Made by a program: the position numbers and the translations under genes. 64,000 nucleotides of DNA from an uncultured Armatimonadota bacterium (GTDB taxonomy: Bacteria > Armatimonadota > Fimbriimonadia > Fimbriimonadales > Fimbriimonadaceae), in NCBI GenBank assembly GCA_903927025.1, contig CAIYLG010000017.1, positions 1 to 64,000 of the forward strand, written 5' to 3'. Below, piece after piece: positions 8,949 to 16,840 of this stretch (positions within the stretch are counted from its first letter, which is position 1; each line of letters starts with the position of its first letter). The notes beneath the pieces are model-generated. The model was given only the letters and a program-made list of their open reading frames with translations. It had not been told where the DNA came from and searched no databases.

Positions 8949-10934
8949 TCATTCGACCTTTCGAGCGTTACGCCAGAAGAGGGCGACCCCTTCATCGGTT
9001 GAAGCGGGATGGTAGTCGGCGATTTGACCGTTCGAAACTTCGATCACAGAATCCTTTTCGACTCCCGTCTGAACATCAAACTGGCGCATCTCGTACTCGC
9101 CATCCTTTAGGGCAGGAATCGTGACGGTCTTGGGCTGCGTTCCAATTCCGCCAACCCATTGAAGGCGCATCAAGCTATAAGAGTTGGAAGCCAGGCAGGT
9201 GCTGATCACGCCATCCCCCAACTTGGGCAAGGTGACGGCTTTGAGCTTCACCCAGTCTTCGCCCACGTTGTCAATTGATAATTCGTTCTGCCCCTTGGAG
9301 TAGGGGATCAAGAACTCCTGGACGACGGTGTGGTCCGCCGTCGCAGCCTTCCAGGCTTGTGTCGCAGCCATTTGCCCGTTCAGTTTCAGCTCGATCGCCC
9401 CCCCGGCCTTTGAAATTTCACCAATCACGATTCTCGCGACTCCGTCTTCCGACGCATTGAACCGCAGTCGAATCGGTTCCGACATGAGATTCCGATTGTG
9501 GCTGCCGACACTCTGAATGAAGCTGGAAACCTGCGGGAGAGAGCCGTTTGAAGCGTCGGCAGGAAGAGAGTGGACAAACTTCGTGGTTGTGCCCCAGCCT
9601 ATCCCGGGGGTTACGGTCAGGTCGCTTGGGAGCCCGCCCATGACTTTGATTGAGGTCGGCTTTACGTCGGCGTTTTGCGCGAATCCAGACCTTGCCAAGA
9701 CTTTGGATTCCCGCAGATATTCATCGTAAAGGTGATACTTGTAGGCTTCATCCCAATACCAGTATTGAGCCGGACCTGCTTCGCCAGACAGGAGTCCAGC
9801 CCAGAAACCATCCCTCAGAGCTCGCTTTGCTACCGGTTCCGTCACCGTTTCAAAGTGGACACCAAACTCTCCCACGAACGTTGGCCGATCTTTTGGAACT
9901 GGATTCGCCAAGATTGCCGGGAAGATATTCGGCGGATAGTTGTGCGGCTGAAGGTAGTCCATCGTGTCAAACACTTCCGGATTGATCTCCTCCGAGGAAC
10001 TGCTGGTGACGAGATGATGATACGGATCGATGGAGCGCACGTATTCGCCCATTTCACGATGCCACGCAATAACATCCTTCAGGCGCTCAGGATGTTTTCT
10101 TGCCGCGTCCACCCACTGAACTTCGTTGAATAGCTCCCAAGCCATCACCGAGGTCGAATGTCCCCACCGAGCGACGGCATAACGGAGCCAATTCTTGGTG
10201 AGCCTTTTTGCTGTGACATTCACAAAGTAGTCGGTTGGATCAGCCAAAAAGCCGCCATTCGCTACGTTCCAGGGATGCTCTTCCCAATTTGGATCGGTCG
10301 TTGTGCTGAACAGGCCGTGGTGAAACAACACGAATTGGAACTTGATGTTGTTCTTCTCACAGTCACTGATAATCGAATCCCATCGCTCAAAGGCAGGCTC
10401 GTTCATCCAGCCGAGTTCCAGCTTCTTGGCCGGGTCTTGAGGCAAGAACGGACTCTTGGTATCCCAGCGATTTGCCCAGATCCGCGTCCAGTTCAATCCT
10501 GCTTTTGCCATATCGGCAACTTGAACACCGTAAGATGCTGCGCCACCATACTGCCAAGCGAGATTGTGGCCAAATGGCACATAGGGCTTTCCGGACTCCA
10601 ATTTAAAACGGTGTCCATCCCTGCGGACAAAGTCTCCATCTGAAGAGGGTCTAAGAGTGATGAAGGTCGTCTCACCCGGCGTCAACTTTCCGTTGACGTA
10701 GAACTGAACTTGATATCTACCTCCCTCTGGGGCTGAGAGAGTTGCGTGCCATTTTCCGTTTCCAAAGTATGCAAGCCGTTCATGTCGATGGCCTGGCTGA
10801 ATAAAGATGGCTCGCACATCATTCGCGGTTGAGTCAAATGGATTCCCTTTCGTAGTCAAAGTCCGGTCCACGGTGACAGGACCAAACCATTGGGCCGCAA
10901 GTGGGGCAAGAGTCAGTAGGCAGTTTAGGATCAT
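8949..10934 (-). CDS. DUF5060 / GH5-like secreted glycoside hydrolase
   Basis: A 661-aa protein with an N-terminal hydrophobic signal (MILNCLLTLAPLAA). Residues about 15-95 match the beta-sandwich DUF5060 domain that often precedes clan GH-A glycosidases. The catalytic TIM barrel follows: VMAWELFNEVQW puts the acid/base Glu at 271 after Asn270, and PTFVGEFGVHF gives the nucleophile at about Glu356. The region after residue 430 is beta-rich and looks like a carbohydrate-binding or Ig-like module. It probably hydrolyses a beta-linked plant polysaccharide such as a mannan or glucan outside the cytoplasm. Its start overlaps the stop of the CBM gene (ATGA), so they are cotranscribed under the LacI regulator. 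Confidence 0.85.
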   Translation of the reverse strand: MILNCLLTLAPLAAQWFGPVTVDRTLTTKGNPFDSTANDVRAIFIQPGHRHERLAYFGNGKWHATLSAPEGGRYQVQFYVNGKLTPGETTFITLRPSSDGDFVRRDGHRFKLESGKPYVPFGHNLAWQYGGAASYGVQVADMAKAGLNWTRIWANRWDTKSPFLPQDPAKKLELGWMNEPAFERWDSIISDCEKNNIKFQFVLFHHGLFSTTTDPNWEEHPWNVANGGFLADPTDYFVNVTAKRLTKNWLRYAVARWGHSTSVMAWELFNEVQWVDAARKHPERLKDVIAWHREMGEYVRSIDPYHHLVTSSSSEEINPEVFDTMDYLQPHNYPPNIFPAILANPVPKDRPTFVGEFGVHFETVTEPVAKRALRDGFWAGLLSGEAGPAQYWYWDEAYKYHLYDEYLRESKVLARSGFAQNADVKPTSIKVMGGLPSDLTVTPGIGWGTTTKFVHSLPADASNGSLPQVSSFIQSVGSHNRNLMSEPIRLRFNASEDGVARIVIGEISKAGGAIELKLNGQMAATQAWKAATADHTVVQEFLIPYSKGQNELSIDNVGEDWVKLKAVTLPKLGDGVISTCLASNSYSLMRLQWVGGIGTQPKTVTIPALKDGEYEMRQFDVQTGVEKDSVIEVSNGQIADYHPASTDEGVALFWRNARKVE

Positions 10935-12130
10935 TTTGAGGATGTTGTGCGTGCGGAATCAGAGGCAACCGTGCCGACGGCCTTGAGAGAGCAGTTGGCG
11001 AACCAATAGGTTTGACCAACGACGGTCCCCAAGTCGGTAAAGCAGATTCGAACATTGTCGTCCGTCCAAGGACCCTTAAAGGTGAAATGAAGCAGGGTCC
11101 ATTCGCTTGTGACGGGCAGCTTCACATTTGTCTCATGTTCCCATGGCTCGTGGTTCTGGGTGACTTCAGCGGTGATCACCCCCGAATGTTCGGCACGTGC
11201 CCAAAAGGTCATTTCATACTTCTGACCCTTTTCAATCTGCATTCCGGTTTGATAGATCTGAAGGTGCCAGGCATGGTCCTCGACTGCGACAACCTTGAGT
11301 CGAAGTGACGGCTTCCCTTCTGGACCTTCCGGAACAGCTTCTGCTATGCCTTTCGCCGAACCCGACTGCTCTAAGACCCACTTTGAGATTCCATCGCCGA
11401 AACCCCCGTTTGCCAACATCTCCGCGCCGGGCTTGACTGAGGTCGCTCCTTGAGTTGGCACCTTAGCGACTTCAGCCGGTTTGGGTCCCGCGACCTTCTT
11501 GGTACTTAGAACTAGGTTGTCGATCCAAACCACACGGTTGCCAGTGGTCAGTCCGCTGGCAAAGAACTTGATGGCAAACCCTCTTGCGTCCGACACGTCT
11601 CCTGTAATGGGCACCGACAGATGAAACCAGCCGTTGCGGGTGTCGAGGTTCTCGCCGTACTCTTTGATAAACGTGTGTCCGTCTTTGCCAGTGGTGATCC
11701 CCAGTTCAAACCATCCTGCATGGAAATCGCCCCAGGCAGGGGATTTAGGGTCCACCTTTACGTCCAAGCTGATGCTGGAATACCCCTTCGCTTTCAGATC
11801 AGCTCCAGTAGGATATTTTTCGAGATTGAAATCGAATTCACCATCCTTGGTGAACGGCAGTACAAGCTTCAGTGAGCCCTTGGCTTTCCCTCCCCCCGCA
11901 TCCTGTTGGGAGTCGAACGTGACGGCACTGCCAGGGAGTCCACCTGTGAACTTCCATTCGCCCGCATCTTTGGGATGCTCAAAGCGACTTATTATAAGCT
12001 CGCCCTTTTGAGTTTCTACCGCACGAGTTGCCCCCGCAGCGTGGGAGATTGCGGCGAAACTTGGGCTAACAAGGGATAGTGCGAGTGTGCAGACCGCACC
12101 TGCATAGATGGATGTTCTGTGATGGTTCAT
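10931..12130 (-). CDS. Secreted carbohydrate-binding protein (two CBM-like modules)
   Basis: 399 aa from the ATG at 12130; the longer ORF start at 12154 runs into the upstream gene and is less likely. A signal peptide (YAGAVCTLALSLVSPSFA) is followed by two beta-sandwich modules. The first (about 40-205) has the look of CBM11/CBM-like lectin domains, with SISLDVKVDP and RVVWIDNLVL. The second (about 235-390) fits the CBM4/9 pattern: NGGFGDGISKWVLEQSG near its start, then YEMTFWARAEHSG and TLLHFTFKGPW. No catalytic residues are seen. It should bind polysaccharide for the glycosidase encoded next, with which it shares a 4-bp overlap. Confidence 0.8.
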   Translation of the reverse strand: MNHHRTSIYAGAVCTLALSLVSPSFAAISHAAGATRAVETQKGELIISRFEHPKDAGEWKFTGGLPGSAVTFDSQQDAGGGKAKGSLKLVLPFTKDGEFDFNLEKYPTGADLKAKGYSSISLDVKVDPKSPAWGDFHAGWFELGITTGKDGHTFIKEYGENLDTRNGWFHLSVPITGDVSDARGFAIKFFASGLTTGNRVVWIDNLVLSTKKVAGPKPAEVAKVPTQGATSVKPGAEMLANGGFGDGISKWVLEQSGSAKGIAEAVPEGPEGKPSLRLKVVAVEDHAWHLQIYQTGMQIEKGQKYEMTFWARAEHSGVITAEVTQNHEPWEHETNVKLPVTSEWTLLHFTFKGPWTDDNVRICFTDLGTVVGQTYWFANCSLKAVGTVASDSARTTSSK

Positions 12131-12144
12131 GATTTGTTCTCTCG

Positions 12145-13206
12145 TCAGTCGCACGCGCAGTGCGACGCTCCTTCACAAGGCGTCTTCTTGATCGATTGAG
12201 TACTTCTGGGTCGGGAAGTGGACTCTCGGACGAAGAGTTGTGGAGGAATGACAATCTGATTTGGGCCGCCCCTAAATGAAGGTGTTTTCAAGCGGCCGAG
12301 TAGGGTCTCCACTGCGCAGCTTGCCATCTGCTCCATGGAGAGGTCAACTGTCGTCAGTTGTGGGCATAGGTAAGTCCCGAGTTCCAGGTTGTCAAAGCCC
12401 ACAACGGAAATTTCCTCCGGTATCGAGACGCAAGACTGTCTTAAGCAACGACAGGCCATTGCTGCCAAAGAATCTTGATAGGCGAAGATGGCAGTTGGCG
12501 GCTTATCCAGACCTAAGAGGTGGTCTATCCCTAGCCTAACTTCCTCGTTGGTACGTGCCGGAACCACAATCTCGGTGACTCCAGGAGTCTCCATGAGTCC
12601 CTTTCGAAATCCAACCAATCTATCGAAGGGACCTCGATGGGGAACAGCGCCAAGAATGGCGACTCGGCGATGGCCAAGATCCGTAAAGTGTTTGGCAACT
12701 AGGTAGCCCCCGGTCGCGTCGTTGCCAAACACCATGTCCACGGGTGGCTCGCCGCTAACCCAGCCAAGCAGTACCGCTGGAACGCCAAAAGCGACCATCT
12801 GACTCAAGGCTTCTCTGGCGACGAGCCCGTTTTCGGAAGTCACGAGAATGACCCCATCAACACGCTGTTCCCTTAAGGCTGCGAGGCAGTCTCCTTCGGA
12901 TTCTTGGGAGACGCCGCTCAAGTGGAGCTGCAGTCGATAGCCAGCGCCGATCGCACTATCTGCGATGAGCTGCACCAGCCGAGGAAAGAAGGGGTTTGTG
13001 ATTTCAGGAATCACGAGTCCAAGTGTCTTCGTCGACTGAACCCGAAGATTACGGGCGACCTGATTGACTGTGTAACCCGCTTCCAGAGCAATCCGCTGGA
13101 TCAGTTCCCTTTTCACGGCGCTTATCCGTGGACTATTTGCCAAAGCCCTCGAGGCTGTGGACTCTGAAACCCCTGCCTGTTCTGCAATGTCTGCAAGTTT
13201 GATCAT
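12145..13206 (-). CDS. LacI-family transcriptional regulator
   Basis: A 353-aa repressor of standard length. Residues 1-50 are the LacI helix-turn-helix and hinge (KLADIAEQAGVSESTASRAL, then YTVNQVARNLR), followed by the periplasmic-binding-protein-like sensor from residue 58 (TKTLGLVIPEITNPFF) to the end. The sensor ligand is probably a sugar released by the linked glycosidase. The gene is first in an operon with the CBM protein and GH5 enzyme (14-nt gap) and is divergent from the aldo/keto reductase. Two palindromic operators lie over its own -35 and -10 boxes, so it should repress itself, the operon and probably the divergent gene. Confidence 0.93.
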   Translation of the reverse strand: MIKLADIAEQAGVSESTASRALANSPRISAVKRELIQRIALEAGYTVNQVARNLRVQSTKTLGLVIPEITNPFFPRLVQLIADSAIGAGYRLQLHLSGVSQESEGDCLAALREQRVDGVILVTSENGLVAREALSQMVAFGVPAVLLGWVSGEPPVDMVFGNDATGGYLVAKHFTDLGHRRVAILGAVPHRGPFDRLVGFRKGLMETPGVTEIVVPARTNEEVRLGIDHLLGLDKPPTAIFAYQDSLAAMACRCLRQSCVSIPEEISVVGFDNLELGTYLCPQLTTVDLSMEQMASCAVETLLGRLKTPSFRGGPNQIVIPPQLFVRESTSRPRSTQSIKKTPCEGASHCACD

Positions 13207-13244
13207 TTTGGAAATGCTCCGATCAGTGCCTGGGAGCCTGCTGG

Positions 13245-13294
13245 TGCAATCGATTGTACAACGATCAAATCAAGTATTGCAATCGATTGCGCAA
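13245..13294. promoter_or_regulatory. Two LacI-type operators over the lacI promoter
   Basis: Two near-identical palindromes centred on AATCGATT occupy 13245-13260 and 13277-13294; their centres (13251/13252 and 13284/13285) are 33 bp apart, about three helical turns. The minus-strand promoter for the repressor operon is TTGCAA (13277-13282), an 18-bp spacer and TACAAT (13253-13258), so one operator covers each box. A central CG dinucleotide is typical of LacI-family sites. Confidence 0.8.
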
Positions 13295-13311
13295 ATGAGA
13301 TCGAACAGGGC

Positions 13312-13317
13312 TATACT
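13312..13317 (+). promoter_or_regulatory. -10 box of the aldo/keto reductase gene
   Basis: TATACT, 8 bp before the ATG at 13326. The upstream -35 region falls within the right-hand LacI operator. No Shine-Dalgarno sequence is present, so the message is probably leaderless. Confidence 0.55.
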
Positions 13318-13325
13318 GCCTCCAA

Positions 13326-14225
13326 ATGACGCCCACTCTCACCGATCTCTCTCGGTTCGTATATGGAACCACCCGTCTTGGCGATGAAAGCATTCTCTTC
13401 ACTGACCGACTCGCAATTGTTCGAGAAGCCGTTGCGGCTGGGCTTTGGATTCACACCAGCCATCAGTACGGCGACGCCCTAAATGTATTGCGAGCGCTGT
13501 TCGATGAGGACCGCACAAAGGTTCCTCCAACCATCTTCAAGCTAGGCAACAGTTCCCCTGAAGAGGTGCGCGCTCAGGCCGTAACACAGCTGGAGACAGT
13601 AGGAAATACAGGCATGACGATAGGGCAAGTTTTCCCAAGTGGTCAGCTGGCCGAAGACCTATGCACGGGCGGACCGGGCATTGAAGGATTAGCGCAGCTA
13701 AAATCTGATGGGATCGTAGGGCGGTTCGAAATGGAGGTTTGGCCCTGGAGCTCTGATATCGCGCTTCGATGCATCCAGAACGGGCACGCTGACCACGTCA
13801 TTGACGGCTACACGTTCTATCTCAACCCCCTCCAGAGATTCGTATCGAATGAGCTGTGGGACGTGATGATGGATCGCAACGTCTCGATCGTCGCCATGCG
13901 GACTGTTGCGGGTGGGGATGTCCACCATACGCTCAAAAAGCCAGACGCACCCGATTATCTGCGCAAGAGAGCGGCTGAAATCGCACCAATCTTTGACGCT
14001 TCGGGTGTCGAATCTTGGACGGAATTTGCCGTTCGATTTGCGCTGGGTTTCTCCCAGGTAAGGGCAACCGTCGGGTCAACTGCTCGAAGCAGCAATCTAA
14101 AGGAGTTTCTAGACGCGACACAAGATGCAAGGCCGCTCGATGAAGCTATTGTCAACGAGATTCTTCTGCTCCAGAGAAAGTGGTCAGACGAGCATGATGT
14201 CCACGCCGCACCGTGGTCCATGTAG
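13326..14225 (+). CDS. Aldo/keto reductase-like protein
   Basis: A 299-aa protein with the aldo/keto-reductase barrel order: FVYGTTRLG at the start, DRLAIVREAVAAGLWIHTSHQYGDAL (the strand-2 helix and the position of the catalytic Asp-Tyr pair), a middle segment with the family's 'x-x-x-N-x' strand, and near the C-terminus QVRATVGSTARSSNLKEFL, which corresponds to the NADP-phosphate-binding loop. The usual DTAxxYG is changed to HTSHQYG, so the catalytic Asp is His here while Tyr is kept; activity is uncertain. It is divergent from the LacI operon and shares its operator region, suggesting a function in the same sugar pathway. Confidence 0.75.
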   Translation: MTPTLTDLSRFVYGTTRLGDESILFTDRLAIVREAVAAGLWIHTSHQYGDALNVLRALFDEDRTKVPPTIFKLGNSSPEEVRAQAVTQLETVGNTGMTIGQVFPSGQLAEDLCTGGPGIEGLAQLKSDGIVGRFEMEVWPWSSDIALRCIQNGHADHVIDGYTFYLNPLQRFVSNELWDVMMDRNVSIVAMRTVAGGDVHHTLKKPDAPDYLRKRAAEIAPIFDASGVESWTEFAVRFALGFSQVRATVGSTARSSNLKEFLDATQDARPLDEAIVNEILLLQRKWSDEHDVHAAPWSM

Positions 14226-14297
14226 TCCTCGCTGCTCGCTCTATACGCACCTCAAGCAGCTGCTTTCAGGGCCCTCACTGGAAAACTTCATGAGGGC

Positions 14298-14303
14298 TAG
14301 AAT
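14298..14303 (+). promoter_or_regulatory. -10 box, leaderless promoter of the HAD gene
   Basis: TAGAAT exactly 6 bp before the ATG at 14310, which puts the expected transcription start on the A of the start codon. Confidence 0.6.
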
Positions 14304-14309
14304 TGTCCA

Positions 14310-15386
14310 ATGATCGAGGCCGTTTTGTTCGACTTGGATGGCACCCTAATCAGCTTCTCTGCGAGTTATGCCGACTTCATGAGAAAGATGGCGGCGAGGT
14401 GGGGCATCACAGATGCGACGGATCCATTTTTCATGGAATATAGCTCTGCAATTCTTGCCAGTGGCACGGTGACGTTTCAATCCTCAATCGAACATGCTCT
14501 GAAAGCAACTGGACGCTCGGTACCGAAAGACGTTTCTACCCAATGCCAGGAGTCAGTCGCAAAGTATACGGAAGGAATCCAACTTCTTCCGCACGCCCTT
14601 TCGCTCATCAATCGCTACTCTTCCCTTCCCACTGCAATCGTCAGCAACGGACCTTTTGACATGCAGCTTTCTGCTCTCAAGAAGTTTGGGCTTCACAACT
14701 TGGTGAATGAGGTGATTATTTCAGGTGATCCTGAAGTTGGAGTCCGTAAGCCAAACTCCGAGATCTTTCGGATAGCCTGCTCTCGCCTAGGAGTTGACCC
14801 ATCCCAAACGCTCATGATCGGAGACAATGAGGTTGCAGACGTACAAGGGGCAAAGGATGCAGGGTTACAGGCGGTCTTGATCGGAGAACTTGTCAGTGCC
14901 ATGTTCGAAAAGCTCTCAGATGAACAGCGAAGGGCCCTTTCTAGGATCACTCCGAGCCATGACCGAGGGCTAGCCTACTTTCCCTGCTGCGTTGAATTAA
15001 CCGACGGAACGATTCACGAGAGGGTGTATATCGTTTCCCAATTGCCATACCTCAATATTTGGGGGGTCTACCCCGCTGATGATGCCGGCAAAACTGAAGT
15101 AAAGCTCTCGGATATCGCCAGAATCCACGAGAGTCCTCAACGACTGCCGGCAGCTTTTGCAACCGAGCTGTACGCGGCTGGAGAAAGCGGAATGGGCTAT
15201 GTGATCTTCAGTGTCACCTTTAGCGATGGCTCAAAGCAGACCTACGCAAGTGGAAACGCTGTGGATTTCATTCAATACCCAGCCGGCAAATCACGGGAGG
15301 ACGTTGTATCCGTGCAGGCGCATGATCGATCTGATATGAACTACGAGCGAGCCCAACCTTACGCGTGGTGCCTGTACTCCGAATAG
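14310..15386 (+). CDS. HAD-family phosphatase with extra C-terminal domain
   Basis: A 358-aa protein. Residues 1-205 are a HAD hydrolase with all four motifs: DLDGTL (Asp8 nucleophile, Asp10 acid), VSNGP (motif II), RKPNSEIF (motif III Lys) and MIGDNEVADVQGA (motif IV), plus a helical cap. Residues about 215-358 form a separate domain (FPCCVELTDGTIHERVYIVSQ, YVIFSVTFSDG) that is not part of the HAD fold and is unknown to me. It contains repeated beta-strand patterns and might sense or bind a ligand. The natural substrate, a small phosphate ester, cannot be predicted. Confidence 0.8.
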   Translation: MIEAVLFDLDGTLISFSASYADFMRKMAARWGITDATDPFFMEYSSAILASGTVTFQSSIEHALKATGRSVPKDVSTQCQESVAKYTEGIQLLPHALSLINRYSSLPTAIVSNGPFDMQLSALKKFGLHNLVNEVIISGDPEVGVRKPNSEIFRIACSRLGVDPSQTLMIGDNEVADVQGAKDAGLQAVLIGELVSAMFEKLSDEQRRALSRITPSHDRGLAYFPCCVELTDGTIHERVYIVSQLPYLNIWGVYPADDAGKTEVKLSDIARIHESPQRLPAAFATELYAAGESGMGYVIFSVTFSDGSKQTYASGNAVDFIQYPAGKSREDVVSVQAHDRSDMNYERAQPYAWCLYSE

Positions 15387-15590
15387 ACCTCGCGGGTGAT
15401 AGCTCACCACATGAGTGAGCCACGAACCAATCTTTTGTCGAGTCATCTGCAGGCAACGCGGTGTATTCTGTGTGGGTGGTGGTCGCCACATCCCTGTACC
15501 GAGTCGATCCGAACTGACCCTCGCTGGTCTTTTGTCCCCGCTCGCGACGCATATTCCCTTGCTATAGAGGGTAGGAGTCAGCAGAGAGAT

Positions 15591-15710
15591 ATGGGTGATC
15601 GAAAGCCAAAGAAGAATTCATCGGGCAACTCAGACGCACAAAAAGCGAAAACCGCAAAAGATGCCGCCAACCGACCGCCAGCCCCTCCAAAGGGCAACAC
15701 AAAGAAGTAG
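15591..15710 (+). CDS. Short Lys-rich protein
   Basis: A 39-residue, very basic and low-complexity polypeptide (KPKKNSSGNSDAQKAK at its start, PPAPPKG near its end). A longer ORF from 15396 is open in the same frame, but its upstream part has an unnatural composition. The ATG at 15591 follows a purine-rich GCAGAGAGAT, and a strong terminator follows the stop. Such small charged proteins are common in related genomes and may bind nucleic acid or be disordered; no role is known. Confidence 0.5.
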   Translation: MGDRKPKKNSSGNSDAQKAKTAKDAANRPPAPPKGNTKK

Positions 15711-15760
15711 CCTAGCCAGGTCCGACGGAGCCGTTCTGCTGACGCCAAGGTCAGCAACGT

Positions 15761-15796
15761 AGTGCCCAACCCTTCAGAAGGAGTTGGGCACTTTCA
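15761..15796. terminator. Rho-independent terminator
   Basis: AGTGCCCAAC (15761-15770) pairs with GTTGGGCACT (15783-15792), with CCTT/AAGG extending the stem around a CAG loop, then TTTCAATTT. It ends the short Lys-rich gene. Confidence 0.8.
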
Positions 15797-15863
15797 ATTT
15801 CCGGCCAATTGTCGGTGCCTTCAATTGGAAACTTAAGATCAAGGCGGGTAAACCGGCCATTTG

Positions 15864-15886
15864 TGGGCCAGAAGGCCCATTTAATG
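15864..15886. terminator. Small hairpin before hicB-like gene
   Basis: TGGGCC (15864-15869) pairs with GGCCCA (15874-15879) around AGAA and is followed by TTTAAT. It may be a second terminator or part of the 5' region of the next gene. Confidence 0.45.
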
Positions 15887-16008
15887 TATCAATTCTCCGA
15901 GGAACTTGCACTGGATATCTGAAGTCACATGAAAGCGTTACATGGAGCCGGTAGGATTGACCTGATTCCGCTTTCGATAGGCTTCATCAACGTTGAAGGG
16001 CCACTGAA

Positions 16009-16275
16009 ATGATCCAACTGACTGCCGCTACCCAATCATCCGCACAAACCGACACGAATGTCGTGGTCGACTATATTGTCCTGACCAAGTCCCATAACGA
16101 AGGCTCGAGCGCATGGATTCCAGGTCTGCCCGGTTGCTGGTCAGATGGAGCCACGGATGACGAAGCGCTTAGCCGAGTATCCGAAACGGTTGCGGAAATT
16201 CTCTCGGATGCATGCGGAATTTCACTCAAGCGGTCAGCCGACAACACGCACACGCTCAGTGTCAGCTTCCATTAG
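16009..16275 (+). CDS. HicB-like protein (solo antitoxin-type)
   Basis: An 88-aa protein with the HicB/UPF0150 signature: AWIPGLPGCWSDGATDDEAL, where the 'P-x-L-P-G-x-x-x-x-G-x-T-x-x-E-A' pattern marks the partial RNase-H-like fold, then a helix SRVSETVAEIL. HicB normally neutralises a HicA mRNA interferase encoded next to it, but no HicA-type ORF is seen on either side, and no DNA-binding tail is visible. It is either an orphan antitoxin or a HicB-fold protein with another job. GAAGGG lies upstream of the ATG. Its end overlaps the convergent gene by 4 bp. Confidence 0.7.
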   Translation: MIQLTAATQSSAQTDTNVVVDYIVLTKSHNEGSSAWIPGLPGCWSDGATDDEALSRVSETVAEILSDACGISLKRSADNTHTLSVSFH

Positions 16276-16793
16276 AAAGTTATCCGCTCACCGTGGCAGA
16301 TCGCTTTGCCCCCACCAGGGATGACTTTGCCCTTGTCATCTTTGAGCGTGAAGGTTAATTTGGATGTGTACGATTTACCGTCGCCAGCAAGCTTGACCGT
16401 TTCAGTGAGAATGCCCCAACCCGAGGGCATCCAGCCGCCACCACCCAATATCTCATCCATCTTTTTAGGTGCCTTCGTATTGAAAAACTCGTAGTGGAGT
16501 TTAAATGTCCCCCGCCCAGTCTTCTTCCAGATTCCGTACGCAGGTGTGACTGGAGGAGCCTCATCGTAATTTGATGACTCGATCAAGGTGCCACCCTCAT
16601 TAAAGGCTATAAGGAACTTCAAGTCTTTGACGGCGGCGTAGGGGCCATCGACAAACTGAACGGTGGTGCGCCAGGCGCCAAGGATGGACGAACCTTTATC
16701 GTGAGGAAGTTTAGGTTGCGAAGCCAGACTCATCGAGCTCAACAAGCCTACAAAGAGAAGAGTGGCAATCGTGGACCTTTTCAAGTAAAGCAT
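16272..16793 (-). CDS. Secreted protein, unknown (lipocalin-like pattern)
   Basis: A 173-aa protein with a signal peptide (TIATLLFVGLLSSMSLA). The mature part has a repeated beta-strand pattern (ILGAWRTTVQFVDGPY, FNEGGTLIESS, YGIWKKTGRGTFKLHYEFF, KLTFTLKDDKGKVI) like small secreted beta-barrel proteins with a 'G-x-W' opening. No catalytic motif is seen. A TAGAAT box exactly 6 bp before the ATG indicates a leaderless transcript. Confidence 0.65.
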   Translation of the reverse strand: MLYLKRSTIATLLFVGLLSSMSLASQPKLPHDKGSSILGAWRTTVQFVDGPYAAVKDLKFLIAFNEGGTLIESSNYDEAPPVTPAYGIWKKTGRGTFKLHYEFFNTKAPKKMDEILGGGGWMPSGWGILTETVKLAGDGKSYTSKLTFTLKDDKGKVIPGGGKAICHGERITF

Positions 16794-16799
16794 TTGGCA

Positions 16800-16805
16800 A
16801 TTCTA
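16800..16805 (-). promoter_or_regulatory. -10 box, leaderless promoter of the secreted barrel gene
   Basis: Minus-strand TAGAAT, 6 bp before the ATG at 16793. The -6 to -1 bases are TGCCAA, with no ribosome-binding site. Confidence 0.6.
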
Positions 16806-16840
16806 TCAGTTGCCCAACGAGGCGTTGAGGAGTTTGCCGG

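Noticed and set aside
15396-15590. N-terminal extension of the short Lys-rich gene
   Set aside because: Composition is non-protein-like and the ATG at 15591 has better upstream purines.
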